64,000 nucleotides of DNA from Tetragonia tetragonoides. Taxonomy: Eukaryota > Streptophyta > Magnoliopsida > Caryophyllales > Aizoaceae. The notes under the pieces were generated by a model. That model saw only the letters and a list, made by a program, of their open reading frames with translations, was not told the origin of the DNA and did not search any database. How positions within the stretch are numbered: position 1 is the stretch's first letter; each line of letters opens with the position of its first letter. The translations under genes were made by a program, and so were the position numbers. This document shows, one piece after another, positions 1 to 11,743 of the stretch. The stretch covers positions 13,613,000-13,676,999 of the forward strand of contig CM076145.1 in the NCBI GenBank assembly GCA_038025085.1, written 5' to 3'.

Positions 1-667
1 GAGGATCCTTCTGAATCTGAACCTGAGTATACCCCAGCTGACGAGCATGATGATATGGCGGATTTGGAAGATGTTGGTATCGAGAGTGACAACAACACTG
101 TACCTGTTGTTGCACCTATTCCTGCTGCAAATTGGTCTCCTTCTGTGGATCCATTCTTTTCTATTAATGCTGAACTTGAGGATGTTCATATCTACATACG
201 ACCTGCTTACAGTACTTTCCAGCGCTACCAGTACGACAATCGCACTAGTCTTCATGAAGCCTTATGGGTGGAGCTACTGCTAATTGGTCTACCTATCATC
301 CATCCGTGGATGAGACTCAAGGAGAAGTACAACGACGTGGTCTCCAAAAGTGGTCACCTACACGAGAAGAAATACGGTGAAGGAGTGCGATGGTCTCTCT
401 GGGTTTAAGGGTGTCGCGTCCGAGCTATATATGTCCGAGTTCGAATGGAAGGTGAATCACGTGCTAGTGTTTGTTCGTAAGGGCATGTGTGAGTACTGCT
501 GGACCAAGTAACGCAAACACGAGGATGATTTTAGGAAGCTTTTCATGCCTCAGAAGTTTGGTGGTTATGCCTACCCGTACACGCCTTGTAAAGAGGTGAA
601 GGCTAGGAGGAATGATGATCATAACAAGCCCCCTAGCTCGAAGCAGAATCGTGCGAGTGTGAAATAG
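1..667 (+). pseudogene. TK1 ORF0 remnant (upstream-of-gag ORF, unknown function)
   Basis: I do not recognise this protein. The frame starting at base 1 reads an acidic stretch followed by a conserved block, and is open to a TAA at 406-408. One extra base near 402 throws it out of frame; the homologous wording continues to a TAG at 665-667. It aligns along its length with the second half of the TK2 ORF (5624-6301). Shared segments include EKYNDV, GHLHEKKYGEG, WKV and PYTPCKEV. It lies between the (off-window) 5' LTR and gag. The N-terminal half is outside the window. Confidence 0.7.
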
Positions 668-896
668 AACTAAGTGATTGCTTTAGTAGTTTTATTTGAG
701 TTTTTTTTAGACTTTTAGCTATTGTGATGGCCTTGCGTGGTCAAGATTGATGTTGGTGTATTTGCATAGGCAACAAATATTCATATTGTTATTTATTTTG
801 CAATTTGTCTCATTGCAAAAAAACTATTTCATTTGATTATATAAATTTCGTTCAGAATTTCTTTTATATGATCATTTTATTACATAATTGCATGGT
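668..896 (+). other. TK1 spacer between ORF0 and gag, first part
   Basis: AT-rich noncoding sequence homologous to TK2 6302-6525. It is cut at 896 by insertion of TAT1 and resumes at 28085 after the second TSD copy (atggt at 892-896 and 28080-28084). No ORF or RNA gene was seen. Confidence 0.8.
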
Positions 897-2196
897 TGTA
901 GATGCCAAAAAAGCGCCTTCAGATTTCTCCGCAAAAGCCCGATTATGAAAGGAGTAATTTATAAACTTCAATGCTATTTTTTATTTAATAGGTAAAATAA
1001 GGTCTCAAGTTTTTCCAACGACACCTCTCGTGTCTTTTTCCGACTCCCGGTCGCCAAGTTGCGAACCAGGGGTAAAACCGTCTTTTCACATATTCGGAAC
1101 ACTAAAATTCCTCCGAAAATTAAAATAGACTGGATGTCGTCATAATTACGACATCCAGCTGGCAAGCTGACAGCCGTCAGCGGCCCTGGATTAAAAGTCA
1201 GGGCCGCTAGCGGCTGTGACCAGAGCTGCTAGCGGCCCTCGCCAGGGCTGCCAGCGGCTGTGGATGAAAATCCACATCCACTGTGAGCACCGCTAGCGGC
1301 CCTCGCTAAGTCTCCAGGCTCGACTATTTTTCAGCCCAAAATCCAAATTTCGGCTCTTCTTCACCCGTCCAACCCTACTTCATTTACCTATAAATATGAC
1401 CCTCGACCCCCATTCAAAAACACACAGTCTACAGTTGACAACCTCTATTCTCAGGAGTATTAACACTGAGCTTCCCCCTCTTTCTTCCAAACTTGAGATC
1501 TTGTATTTACTATTTTTGTCAGATATAGCCCACAGTTCAGATACTAACTCCTGAGGGCTCAAATTAAATTAATTCCTTAATTGTTTATTTTCTAGAAGTC
1601 ATAATGTAGATATCATGTCAATAACGTCTTTTATTTGCTTACTAAATATTGTCATTCTAAGCATGTGTAGTCGTTGTAACGCTTAACTTGTCAATCGAAT
1701 GCATGTCTAAATAAGGGTTAATAATAGATGTTCTGATGCTTGTGACGAACCAAGGAATAGTCTAAGTCTAGGTTGTTAATCCGGTTTTGCATGAGATTTA
1801 TGTCTTTAAATTATTAAGCAAACTTGAGTTAGTAAAGGCCGTCATAAACGGGCGAGTTGGGTGCCCAGCACCTTCCCACCTCGTACCTTCGCCCCCGAAC
1901 CTTTTATTCTTGGGTACTCATATGTTCTATATGAGCGGGAATCTTTCTGAAAACATGATCAGTTCACTTATCGCGCTATTGGGTTGTCCTTTCGGATTAT
2001 CCCTTCGGTTTGTCCCTTCGATAAAACGCCGATAGCAGATTTGTGACCTCTTTCATGGTTTTTATTCAATTCAAGTCTTTTCAAACGCTTTTCTAACTCG
2101 ATGGTCCCTTGAACTTATCTAAACCCCCAGCTTACAAATTTTCTATAAGGGCGCACTTTGTGGAAACGGATGGATGGAAAATCACGGGTCCTTACA
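897..2196 (+). repeat. TAT1 5' LTR
   Basis: 1300 bp, starting TGTAGATGCC and ending CCTTACA, followed after one base by the PBS. It matches the 3' LTR at 26849-28079 with indels: this copy lacks about 62 bp near 1010, and the 3' copy lacks about 115 bp of GC-rich array. A TATA box (TATAAATA) is at 1389-1396, with the GC-rich AGCGGC array at about 1171-1310 just upstream. A conserved block near 1850-1905 can fold as GGTGC-CCA-GCACC. Confidence 0.92.
1171..1396 (+). promoter_or_regulatory. TAT1 LTR promoter: GC-rich inverted-motif array plus TATA box
   Basis: At least five short motifs of the type GCCGCTAGCGGC, AGCGGCCCT or GCCAGCGGC lie at 1171-1310. TATAAATA follows at 1389-1396. The same order (array, then TATA or start) recurs before the antisense genes of all three Tat elements. 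The array is rich in CG and CNG sites in otherwise AT-rich DNA. The role is inferred from position only. Confidence 0.6.
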
Positions 2197-2197
2197 G

Positions 2198-2215
2198 TGG
2201 CGACTTCATTGGGGA
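2198..2215 (+). other. TAT1 primer-binding site
   Basis: TGGCGACTTCATTGGGGA lies one base after the LTR. Its reverse complement ends in CCA, as a tRNA 3' end does. It is not the initiator-Met type used by TK2 and CRM1. Ogre/Tat elements are reported to use tRNA-Arg; I infer the same here. TAT2 has the same site at 37517. Confidence 0.75.
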
Positions 2216-2570
2216 TTTATTTAAGAGGGTGAGACTCGAATGTCAAGTTTGCTTAACTGTCTAAAAACATGTTCCATATATGGCATCATTTGCATGTGCC
2301 TTGTCACAATCTTTTGACCCTAATCGAACCTCGAGGAAGTTTGTGTCGCAACTCGTAGACAACCCGTATATCTAAAGAAATATACAGTTGTCCTATCGTG
2401 CAAACCGACGCTTCCTCACCCACGACTCATTGACTCTTGTTGGTGAAAAAGAATTACAATTGATGTGTCGACCATCCGCCAAACGGAAATTGTAATTTGT
2501 CGTGGTAACCTCAGGGAAGCCAAAAACATCTAGCCCACATTTGTGCATTCGCTTGCTTGTTGTGGATGTG
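2216..2570 (+). other. TAT1 untranslated leader, left part
   Basis: Noncoding leader, homologous to TAT2 37535-37873. TK2 inserted at 2570/2571 and the leader resumes at 14907. The uninterrupted TAT2 sequence around 37869 (atgtgtcg) shows the pre-insertion state. No ORF was seen. Confidence 0.8.
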
Positions 2571-3059
2571 TGTGATACCCCAATATCTTCTATAATTACT
2601 ATATTGATTTATAAATAGTTTTGGAGATTAAATATTAATTATATTCAAGGATTCGATTTATTCAATTAAAGCCATAATAATATTAATTGTTATTATGGGA
2701 ATTTCATAAATTGCATATATTAATTTTGAGGAGTTTAATAAAAATATTTTATAAATGAAAAAGAATTATTCATATTGTTTTAATTAGTTTTAATTAGCTA
2801 TTTAAATTAGAAAATTATTATAGAAATTCCTAAACCTAGTATTTGACTTGGGTTGACTGAGGGCCTATATAAAGAAAAAGAGGAGACAATTGATCAGTTT
2901 GCACAACTGATCAAACCCTCAAGCATTCTCTCTCTTCTTCTCTCACTCACGTAACTCTCTCCTCTCCCTCTCTCTCCTCACCGGCTCTCTCTCTCAGTCT
3001 CTCCCCTCGGGTTGCTCACTGGAGAACCACCGCCGTCCTCCCTAACCGCCGCCGATAAG

Positions 3060-3097
<38 letters not shown>

Positions 3098-5162
3098 TGC
3101 GGCTCTCTCCTTCGCGCGCCCTCACGCGCGGTCGCCTGGTCGCCGGACCACCGCAGGGCCACTGGGCTGACGCCCAGGTGATAATCGACGGGTGGCCGAC
3201 CGTCCCCCGCCCCCTCTCTCTCTTTATTTCCTTCTATCTCTCTCGTTCGCCTTCGCTCACTCTCTTTCGCGTGTTCTCTCTCCTCTTCGCCGGAGCACCG
3301 GTGACCACCACCACCGACCATGGTGGCCAGTGGGTGGTGGTGGTGGTGATGGGTCGGATTAGGGGTCCCATTCATGGGTACCCGTGACCTAGACCTAGTT
3401 TTGAAGTTAGGGTTTCGTTTTTATATTTTTTGTAATTATTAATTTGATTTTCAATATTTTTGGTTTAATATTTTTATTTTTCTGTACTCATTCGGAATCG
3501 GAATTCGGATTTTCAAAAGACTACATTGGTTGAAATAAATCAAGGAATTTAATATAATTGTCAGATTAAAATTTCGTTACTATTTGTATTTTCGTACTTA
3601 ATTAATACTAATTCGGTAATTGTTTTTAATTAGGACCTAATGAGCAAGCGTGATAATCACCAATCATTGGAGCATACTGACTGTTTGGTAGAGTTATAGT
3701 GGTAAGCGCTCATGCCTACCTTCCTCCAAAGCCCCATCAAAACTAATTTGATGTGTTATGTGCTAAATGAGAAATTTCGGTGAATTTCATATGCAAAGCC
3801 TGATTAAATTATATCGTCATTATTATTAGATTTATTAAGTATGTTTACTATTGTAATTATGAATTATAATTAGCATGTCGATGTTATCATATTTTGGGAA
3901 TTAATCAGTCCATATGATAATTATTGGACAATTGCTGAATGGTGAATTATTATGCTAATAATTATATGCTAATTGGTATGGGTATTATTGAGTGCTAGTG
4001 AACACTTATATATTATCGTTGAATATCTTTGATGATATGTGAATTTTTGGATATCATATTACCCTGTCGAAGTACTGCCGAAATTGTGCTAGACATGCAA
4101 TGTCATCATTATTGCATTATCGTCGTTATTGAATTAAAGCATGTTTAATTATCATCGTATTGAATTATCATTATCGTCGTTATTTACTATTCATTGTCAA
4201 GAGCATGAAATGAATTAGTCTCGTAGTACCTTTATGTCAACCAATGCAAATTTTGTGAATTGAATTAAATGAGAGTAAGACTCCTAATGGATCCCCAAGA
4301 GTAGTCGAGCAATCGGGATTACACCTAATGGTGTAATTCAAGGGATGAGTGATTCCCAAGTTACTTATGGACACCTCACAGTGTGTCTGGAATGGATCAT
4401 TCCCCATTTATTAAGTCCTCTAGGCTCGTTTAATTGTACTAGAGGTAGTGTGCACACTAGAGTCATTAAGTCCATGGCGTGATTGTATCTTCAATGAACA
4501 GTATGAGTAATCGCTGTTCTATTCACTCTCTTACATCTCTCTAATCAAGACGGATTGTCTATGTCGTATTTTGTATGATCACTATACAAGCATTGCTTAT
4601 AAAAGAATGTTGTTATGCGTATGCTTGATTATATGCTTATGTGCGTATGCAAATGAATTTCAATGATTCTTCTAAAACCTCAGGTAAGGTTTGCAAAATG
4701 TTTTTACTGGGTATGAATGACGTTTATTCAGTTTATCTGATTTTTGTTTCTTTTCTTTTCTTCTGTATTTTGTTTCCGCCAATGGAAACCAAAGTGCAGT
4801 TTTAGTTGATTGAGGACGTTCAGCTTGGAAGTTAGAGTTTTGCGTCGGATTTTCAGAACTCTTTCTGTTCAGTTTAGATCATTGGGATTTCATTAGATTT
4901 AGCCCTTTGAAGGCAAGTTGTAATAAATTGGTTTAATGGTTTTAGCTCACTATATAGATAACTCTGATATTAACTGTTTAGTTTGTTTAGTTCCTTAGTA
5001 AGCTCCTATTGATGTCTAGTCTTTCTTTCTACTTAGCATTTACTCCTTAGTGATAAATGTTGCAATAGATACCCTCGGGTTTGGGACGGTTTAGCGGTAT
5101 CAAGCCGTGCACAGCGACGTCGATAGCTTCCTGGAAATCGTTGCGAATTCGGGGGTGTTACA
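2571..5162 (+). repeat. TK2 5' LTR
   Basis: 2592 bp. TATA box TATATAAA at 2866-2873. A (CT)n microsatellite occupies about 3061-3093, in a pyrimidine-rich zone 2925-3290. A CCACC/GGTGG inverted repeat surrounds 3303-3347. There is no hAT insertion at about 3310-3330, so this LTR gives the empty site for the transposon in the 3' LTR. ORFs read from the CT-rich zone (Arg-Glu repeats on the minus strand) are composition artefacts. Confidence 0.9.
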
Positions 5163-5164
5163 AA

Positions 5165-5182
5165 TGGTGTCAGAGCCAGGTT
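5165..5182 (+). other. TK2 primer-binding site (initiator Met tRNA type)
   Basis: TGGTGTCAGAGCCAGGTT begins two bases after the LTR end. It matches the usual plant tRNA-iMet PBS (TGGTATCAGAGC...) with one change. Confidence 0.85.
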
Positions 5183-5370
5183 ATTAGAGCCCTATGTTTA
5201 AAAAGATTGCTTAGGATTAATTAATGAATTAATAAATATTAGTTTCATTTTGGGGAAAATAAAAAAATAATTAAAGACGTTGAGCGTAGTAGTCCTAGAA
5301 GATAGGAATTATTTGAAATCACTTTGCTTGTGATTTATAAAGTTCTTATTGTTTGATTGTCTAACTGTAG

Positions 5371-6301
5371 ATGGTAAGGACAAGAATAACTACGAGTAAG
5401 TCGACTGCACACCAAAGGGCACGAGCCCTAGCTCATCGTGCACAACCCGTGGAGTATGCAGCTTCATCGGACAGCGAGTCGACAGGAAACAACGCGAACG
5501 TTTGCCACGAGGCCGCGGAAGACCGCGCCGCCAACGAGGAGGCCGCACCCTACACCCGTGCAAGCCCCGTATGTCGTGCCTCCACTCATTGCACCCGTCG
5601 CACGTGACGAGTACGATGAAGACGGGGTTCCTTCCGAATCCGAGCCTGAGTATACCCCAGCGGAAGAGAATGATGACGTGCCGGATTTGGAAGATATTGG
5701 TGTCGAGATCGACAATAACATTGCACCTACTACTGCACCTAGTATTGCACCTATTCCTAATGTAAATTGGTCTCCTCTTGTGGAGCCATTCTTCGCTACT
5801 GACGCTGAGCTCGAGGATATACGTATTTACATACGACGTGCTTACACTACGATCGAGCGTTATCAGTACGAGAATCGCACGAGTCTACACGAAGGCTTAT
5901 CGGTCGAGCTACTGCTAGCTGGTCTGCCTAACGTCCATCCTTGGATGGGACTCAAGGAGAAGTACAACGACGTAGGCTCCAAGAGCGGTCACTTGCACGA
6001 GAAGAAGTATGGTGAAGGTACGCGATGGTCTCTCTGCTTTAGAGGTGTCGCAACTGAGTTATGTATGTCCGAATTCGAGTGGAAGGTGGACCATGTGCTA
6101 GTGCCTGCGCCGAAGGGAATGCGCAAGTACTGCTGGACAAATAAGCGCAAACATGCTGACGACTTTAGGAAGCGTTTCATTCCCCAGAAGTTCGGTGGAT
6201 ATGCTTATCCATACACGCCCTGCAAAGAGGTGAAGTCTAGGAGGAAGGACGATCATGATGAGTCCCCTAGCGCGAAGCAGATGTGTGTGAGTGTCAAGTA
6301 G
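5371..6301 (+). pseudogene. TK2 ORF0: extra sense ORF between PBS and gag, unknown function
   Basis: I do not recognise the family. The reading runs from ATG 5371 (MVRTRITTSK) to TAG 6299-6301, about 310 residues, and needs two frame changes near 5500 and 5545. The three parts are a Thr/Ser-rich start, a basic stretch (PRGRGRPRRQRGG) and a long frame open from 5438 to the end. The latter has an acidic zone (ESEPEYTP, DVPDLEDI) and a conserved C-terminal domain with EKYNDV, GHLHEKKYGEG, WKVDHV, RKRFIPQKFGGY and PYTPCKEV. The second copy in TK1 (1-667) shares this domain. It ends about 680 bp before gag, so it is a separate ORF. The basic plus acidic start suggests a nucleic-acid-linked role, but that is a guess. 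Confidence 0.65.
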
Positions 6302-6980
6302 AACTAGCTAGATTATTGCTCTGCTAGTTTTGTTTGATTATATTGAACTTTAGTTATTGTGATGACTCTGCGTGGTCAAGTTTGATGTTGGTGTAGTTGC
6401 ATAGGTAACAAATATTCGTGTTATTATTTACTTGCAATTTGTCTCATTGCAAGACTATTTCATTTGATTATATGATATCGTTGAGAACTTGTTTTATATG
6501 ATCATTTTATTGCATAATTGCATGCTTGAAAAATAGCTTCATAATGCTATCTCATAATGCCTAGACATGATGGGAAATCCATGTCGGAGTTATGCCGAAA
6601 TTTTCATTGAGCATGATCATATTAAATGTTAGCCAAAGGCTAAGCATGTATTGTATGCAATCAAAGTCATTGTTTATTGCCCTACTAAAATAGTATGGAG
6701 CCTCGGTGTGTGAATTGTGAGTATTATTGCTTATCAATCGTGTGAGACCAATGTGTCTACTTTGTTATAGCATATCGAACTATTATGCATGAGAAATGAG
6801 AACATTCAAAGTAAGTATGTTGCTTAGACCTACAATGTAAGGTTGATCATTGGAACTTAAATGCTAATTGCTAAATGTCAAGAGAAAGGTTTCAATTATA
6901 ACCTATATCTCTCAACTAGACCCCAAATTTGGGTCAAATGTGCCAACTTTGCTGAAATGGTGATCAACCATTGCTCTTTT
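6302..6980 (+). other. TK2 spacer between ORF0 and gag
   Basis: AT-rich noncoding DNA of about 680 bp, conserved in TK1 (668-896 plus 28085-28515). No convincing ORF, splice pattern or RNA gene was seen. It may hold leader or packaging functions of the gag-pol message; nothing specific is visible. Confidence 0.6.
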
Positions 6981-9900
6981 ATGTCTCAGATTTGTTATAG
7001 AGGCAAGCAACGACCGACTCGCGAGACTAGAAGTAGGCCTTACCAACGTGGTCGAGCATATTACGCGCCAGTTAGAGCGCCAGGAGCAAGACCACAATGC
7101 GCAGAATCCTGAAACGCGCAACTTGAAGGATTTCAATGCACTCAAACCTCCGACGTTTGAGGGTGGCTCTGAGGCCACCAAGCTCGAGAACTAGATTATA
7201 TAGTTCGAGAAGTTGTTTAGGGCGACTAGTCGGCGCAACAACATGAAGGTCAAGACCGCTACTTACTACCTGAAGGGTGAAGCGAACAGATGGTGGAGCG
7301 ATGTGGGCACTAAATTGCTTTCTATTGAAAATATTATCGGTGGAATGAATTAAAGGAGTCTATTCGTGAGAGGTTCTATCCAAGAGCTATCCGTCGCCAA
7401 AATCAATGGGAATTCGAGAACATCTATTAAGGGAAGCTATCTATGGCTGAGTACGTAACAAAGTTCAACGAGCTTGCTGCTTTTGCACCTAACTTGGTGA
7501 CGACCGAAGCTGAGCGTGTCGAGAGGTTCAAGGATGGCCTGAACTGGGACATACAGAGTTCTGTTATGGGAAACTCGCTGACCTTCCAAGGATCGTATGA
7601 GAAAGCCTTGAACCAAGAGCGTGTTGTGGATCGTCGTGATTCGTTTCTCGGAAAGCATAAACGTGACGAAGGGAGTTCTTCCCAGTCAAATGGCGCAGAT
7701 AAGAGGCCAAGACCGAACAACGGAAATCACGATAACCAAGGTGGTAATCAGAACCACAACGGGAAAAGGAATCATGACTCGAACAGCCATAGAGCTACGA
7801 TCTTAGCAATAAGGAATACGCCTTGTAGTCGCTGCAACAAGACGCATCCTGGCAAGAACTATGGTGGTGATGTACTTTAATGCTTTGAGTGCAACAAGTC
7901 TGGTCACAAAGCTTCTGAGTGTTGGAGTCGTGGAAGGAACGACAATGGTCAGAACCGCGATAACAACTACAATTGTGGTGGAAATGGAAATGGTAATCAC
8001 GGAAATGATGGTAACTACCGTGAAAATGGGGGTTACAACAATAAAAACCGTAACAATACTGCTGCTCCTACTGCGAATAATCAAGCACTACTTCCCGCAC
8101 CTGCCAACCCCGTGAAGAACAACTCTTACAACAACAACAACAATAGAGGGGTAAATGGAAGGGTCTATGTTCTGAACCCCAGCGAAGCTGAGGCGAACCC
8201 GAATGTGATCGCTGGTACTTTTCTCGTTAACTCTCAACCTGCTTTTGTTTTATTTGATAGTGGTGCGACGCATTCTGTTCTTTCTAAGAGCTTTGCATCT
8301 CAGATCGGTTTAGAACCTAATTTTGTGTATAGTGCAAACATTAGGATGTCATATGGGTCGATTGTTAAATCTAAAGTGTTGTATGAAAAGTGTCCGATTA
8401 GGATAGCTGGTTCCGATTTGCCAGCGAATTTGATTCAGATGGATTTGAAGGAATTTGACGTGATATTGGGAGTGAATTGGTTAGCCAAGTATAGGGATAA
8501 GATAGAGTGCTTTGAGCAACGTGTGTCGATGCGTGGACCGAAGGGTAGGAGGATTACCTACAAAGGAGTCATGGTCAAGCCGAAGGTGAAGGTAGTGCCG
8601 ACCATGAAAGCAAAGGAGTGTATGAATAAAGATGAAGTGATTTACCTATGTCATGTGTTGGATAAAAGTCGAGAAGCCGATGTCTCGAAACCTATTCCAG
8701 TTGTTTCGGAATACGCTGACGTCTTTCCAGACGAGATACCCGGAATGCCTCCGCAACTCATTGTGGACTTAACGATCGACTTAGCTCTAGGTTCAGCTCT
8801 GATCTCGAAAGATCCGTATCGTAAGGCTCCTTCCGAGATAAAAGAACTAAAGACGCAACTCGAGGAACTATTGGAGAAGGGATACATACGTCCTAGTGTA
8901 TCGCCTTGGGGTGCTCCTGTTTTGTTTGTGCGTAAGAAGGATGGTCGTATGAGACTATGTATAGACTACCGCGAGCTGAACAAGATTATGATCAACAAGG
9001 GATTTGATGAACCATACATTCCAGCCTTATCTCGATCAGTTCGTAGTGGTCTTCATTGACGATATTTTGGTCTATTCGAAGAACGCTGCTGAGCACGAGC
9101 AACACTTGCGAACCGTTTTGGAGATTCTACGACGACATCAACTTTACGCCAAGTTGTCAAAGTGCGAGTTTTCGCTAGAAACTGTTTTCTTCTTAGGACA
9201 CATGGTGTGTAAGAGAGGAGTTGTTGTTGACGCGGAAAAGATACGAGCTGTTATGCACTGGTCCGCACCAAAGAGCGTGACTGAAGTTAGAAGTTTTCTT
9301 GGGTTAGCTGGTTACTATCACATGTTTGTGGAAGGATTCTCAAAGATAGCGCATCCTATGACAAACTTGATGAAGAAGAAGACGAAGTTTGTGTGGTCTG
9401 AAAAGTGTGAAGCTACTTTTCAAGAGTGGAAGAAACGTCTTACGAGCGCACCGATTTTGACTTTGCCATCGGAAACTGAAGTGTATGAAGTCTATAGTGA
9501 CGCGTCTATGTATGGCTTAGGCTGTGTTTTGATGCAACATGGAAAGGTAGTGGCTTATGCCTCAAGACAACTGAAGAAACACGAGGTTAATTACTCTACT
9601 CACGACTTAGAGCTAGCTGCTGTCGTATTTGCTTTGATGATTTGGCGACATTACCTTTATGGTTCCGCTGTCAAAATGTTTACGGTCCACAAGAGTTTGA
9701 AGTATATATTCATGCAAAAGGAGTTGAATATGCGACAAAGAAGATGGCTAGAGTTGTTGACGGAGTACGACATCGACATTCAATAACACGAAGGGAAAGC
9801 TAACGTGGTAGCTGACGCTTTGAGTAGAAAGACTCGTCATACATTGAACACTGCCTTAGCACCTCCGAAGGAAATCATTCGTGATTTACAAAGTCTAGAG

Positions 9901-11319
9901 GTGGAGATCGTGCTGAAAGGTGACGTTCAATGTACCTTAGCGCATATGTCAGTTCGACCAATTTTACTCGACGAGATCAAGGGTAACCAGAATTCAGATG
10001 AGGATCTTCAACGAATTCTACGCCACAAGGACGAGGGTAGATCCGACGACTTTTCTACTGGTCAAGACGGTGTCTTGAGATTTCGTGATCGTGTCTGTGT
10101 GCCGAATGACCCGGATATCAGGAGTCAGATTCTGGGTGTAGCTCACAATACGCCTTATTCTGTGCATCCTGGTGGAGACAAGCTCTACAAAGACCTTCAC
10201 CAAATGTTTTGGTGGAAAGGTATGAAACAAGATGTCGCTGAGTTCGTGGCTAAGTGCCTGACGTGCCAGAAGGTCAAGATCGAACACAAGAGACCTGGTG
10301 GAATGATCCAATCGCTTGAAGTTCCTACGTGGAAATGGAATTCAATTTCAATGGACTTTATCATGGGTTTACCATTGACACAGAAGAAGAACAACGACAT
10401 TTGGGTCGTTGTGGATCGTTTGACAAAAGTTGCGAGATTCATCCGAATGAATGACACTTGGAAATGGAGAAGCTAGCGGATGCTTACGACAAGGAAGTTA
10501 TGAGACTTCATGGTGTTCCAGAAGATATCGTTTCGGCACTCGAGATTTCTATCGCACTTTTGGCAGAAATTGCAAGAAGCTTTTCGAAGAAAATTGAAGT
10601 TCAGTACTGCTTTTCATCCTGCGACTGATGGTCAGATGGAAAGGATGATTCAGACTTTGGAGGATATGCTACGAGCGTGTGCTCTCGAGTATCAAGGCTC
10701 GTGGGATACACATATTCCGTTGATCGAATTTTCTTACAACAATAGCTATCACTCAAGCATTGATCGAGCACCATATGAAGCATTGTATGGTAGGAAGTGT
10801 TGATCGCCTATTTATTGGAATGACATTAGTCAAACTCAAGTTCTGGGTCCTGAAATGATCCAGTAGACCATCGATATGGTCGACGTGATTCAAGCGAAGA
10901 TGCGTAGTGCTCAAGATCGCCAGAAATCGTATGCAGATAGAGGTCGTACACCTGAAGAGTTTGAGGTGGGAAGCAAGGTACTTTTGCGAGTATCTCCTAC
11001 CAAAGGTGTCATGCGTTTTGGTCGCAAGGGAAAGTTGAGTCCTCGTTACATTGGACCTTACGAGATCCTGGAAAGGGTTGGTGAGGTTGCTTATCGACTA
11101 GCTTTACCTGTGGAACTTGCAAAAGTCCATAGTGTGTTTCATGTCGTTCAACCTGAAATAATCAATCTCGATGAATGTTTGACTTATGAAGAGCATCCTA
11201 TCAAGATAGTGGACCGCAAAGAGCGCTCAACTCGAACAAAGACTATTCCAATCGTCAAAGTATCCATGATGCGTGAGAAGTATCCAGACCTCTTCCTAGA
11301 AGGTACTAGTCCCACTTGA
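6981..11319 (+). pseudogene. TK2 gag-pol polyprotein (Tekay/Del), degenerate
   Basis: Gag begins near ATG 6981 (one extra T soon shifts the frame). It shows the retrotransposon gag core (WWSDVG, 7280-7450) and two zinc knuckles, the first CSRCNKTHPGKNY and the second [14 protein letters not shown]. They are separated by an in-frame TAA at 7878-7880, a stop also present in TK1. An Asn/Gly-rich linker follows, then protease (LFDSGATHS, about 8260), RT start ([21 protein letters not shown], about 8920-8985), a deletion of some 230 bp taking out the RT centre, and [11 protein letters not shown] (9050). RNase H spans 9400-9780 (YSDAS) with a TAA at 9784. Integrase spans 10160-10800 (HPGGDKLY, CLTCQ, SMDFIMGLP) but has frameshifts and has lost the second catalytic Asp region near 10530. 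A shortened chromodomain ends at 11319. Confidence 0.88.
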
Positions 11320-11405
11320 GTGTCGGGACGAAACTCCTTTTTAGGAGGGTAGAATATCACGCCTCGAAATTTCGTCTTTTTGCGTGTTTTGTTTATCGCT
11401 TTGCA

Positions 11406-11686
11406 CGAATTGCATGTTCAAGGATTGCATGGTGCATGCTAACCAACTTAGAATCACGATCGTACTTGCTCATCTTGCATATCTTAGTGTCCTATAATCT
11501 GTTTTATACCTTCGTATGGGTAAACTCGTTTTGTTTTTGGAAGTGATTACTTCATGTCTCAAGTTTCCGGACCCATACGAAGGTATAAAATAATTTTTAG
11601 GACACTAACATATGCAAGATGAGCAAGTACGATCGTGGTTCTAATTTGATTAGCATGCACCATGCAATGCTTGAACATGCAATTCG
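11406..11686. repeat. 115-bp inverted repeat between TK2 pol and 3' LTR
   Basis: Arm 11406-11520 is the reverse complement of 11572-11686 at roughly 90 percent by eye, with a 51-bp loop. The matching TK1 region (51500-51600) has only the left arm, so the right arm is a TK2-specific inverted duplication. Just after it (11697-11720) lies an inverted copy of the LTR terminus (TGTAACACCC...), which suggests how the duplication arose. Confidence 0.85.
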
Positions 11687-11730
11687 TTTCCATTTTGTAA
11701 CACCCTCGAATTCGCAACGAAACTTCTTTT

Positions 11731-11743
11731 AAAGAGGGTAGAA
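11731..11743 (+). other. TK2 polypurine tract
   Basis: AAAGAGGGTAGAA directly abuts the 3' LTR start TGTGATAC. The equivalent TK1 tract AAGGAGGGTAGAA is at 51637-51649. Confidence 0.8.

Noticed and set aside
2571..5162. Host gene promoter or 5' UTR with CT-rich leader
   Set aside because: The whole segment recurs at 11744-14901 and is bounded by LTR ends and a PBS, so it is an LTR.
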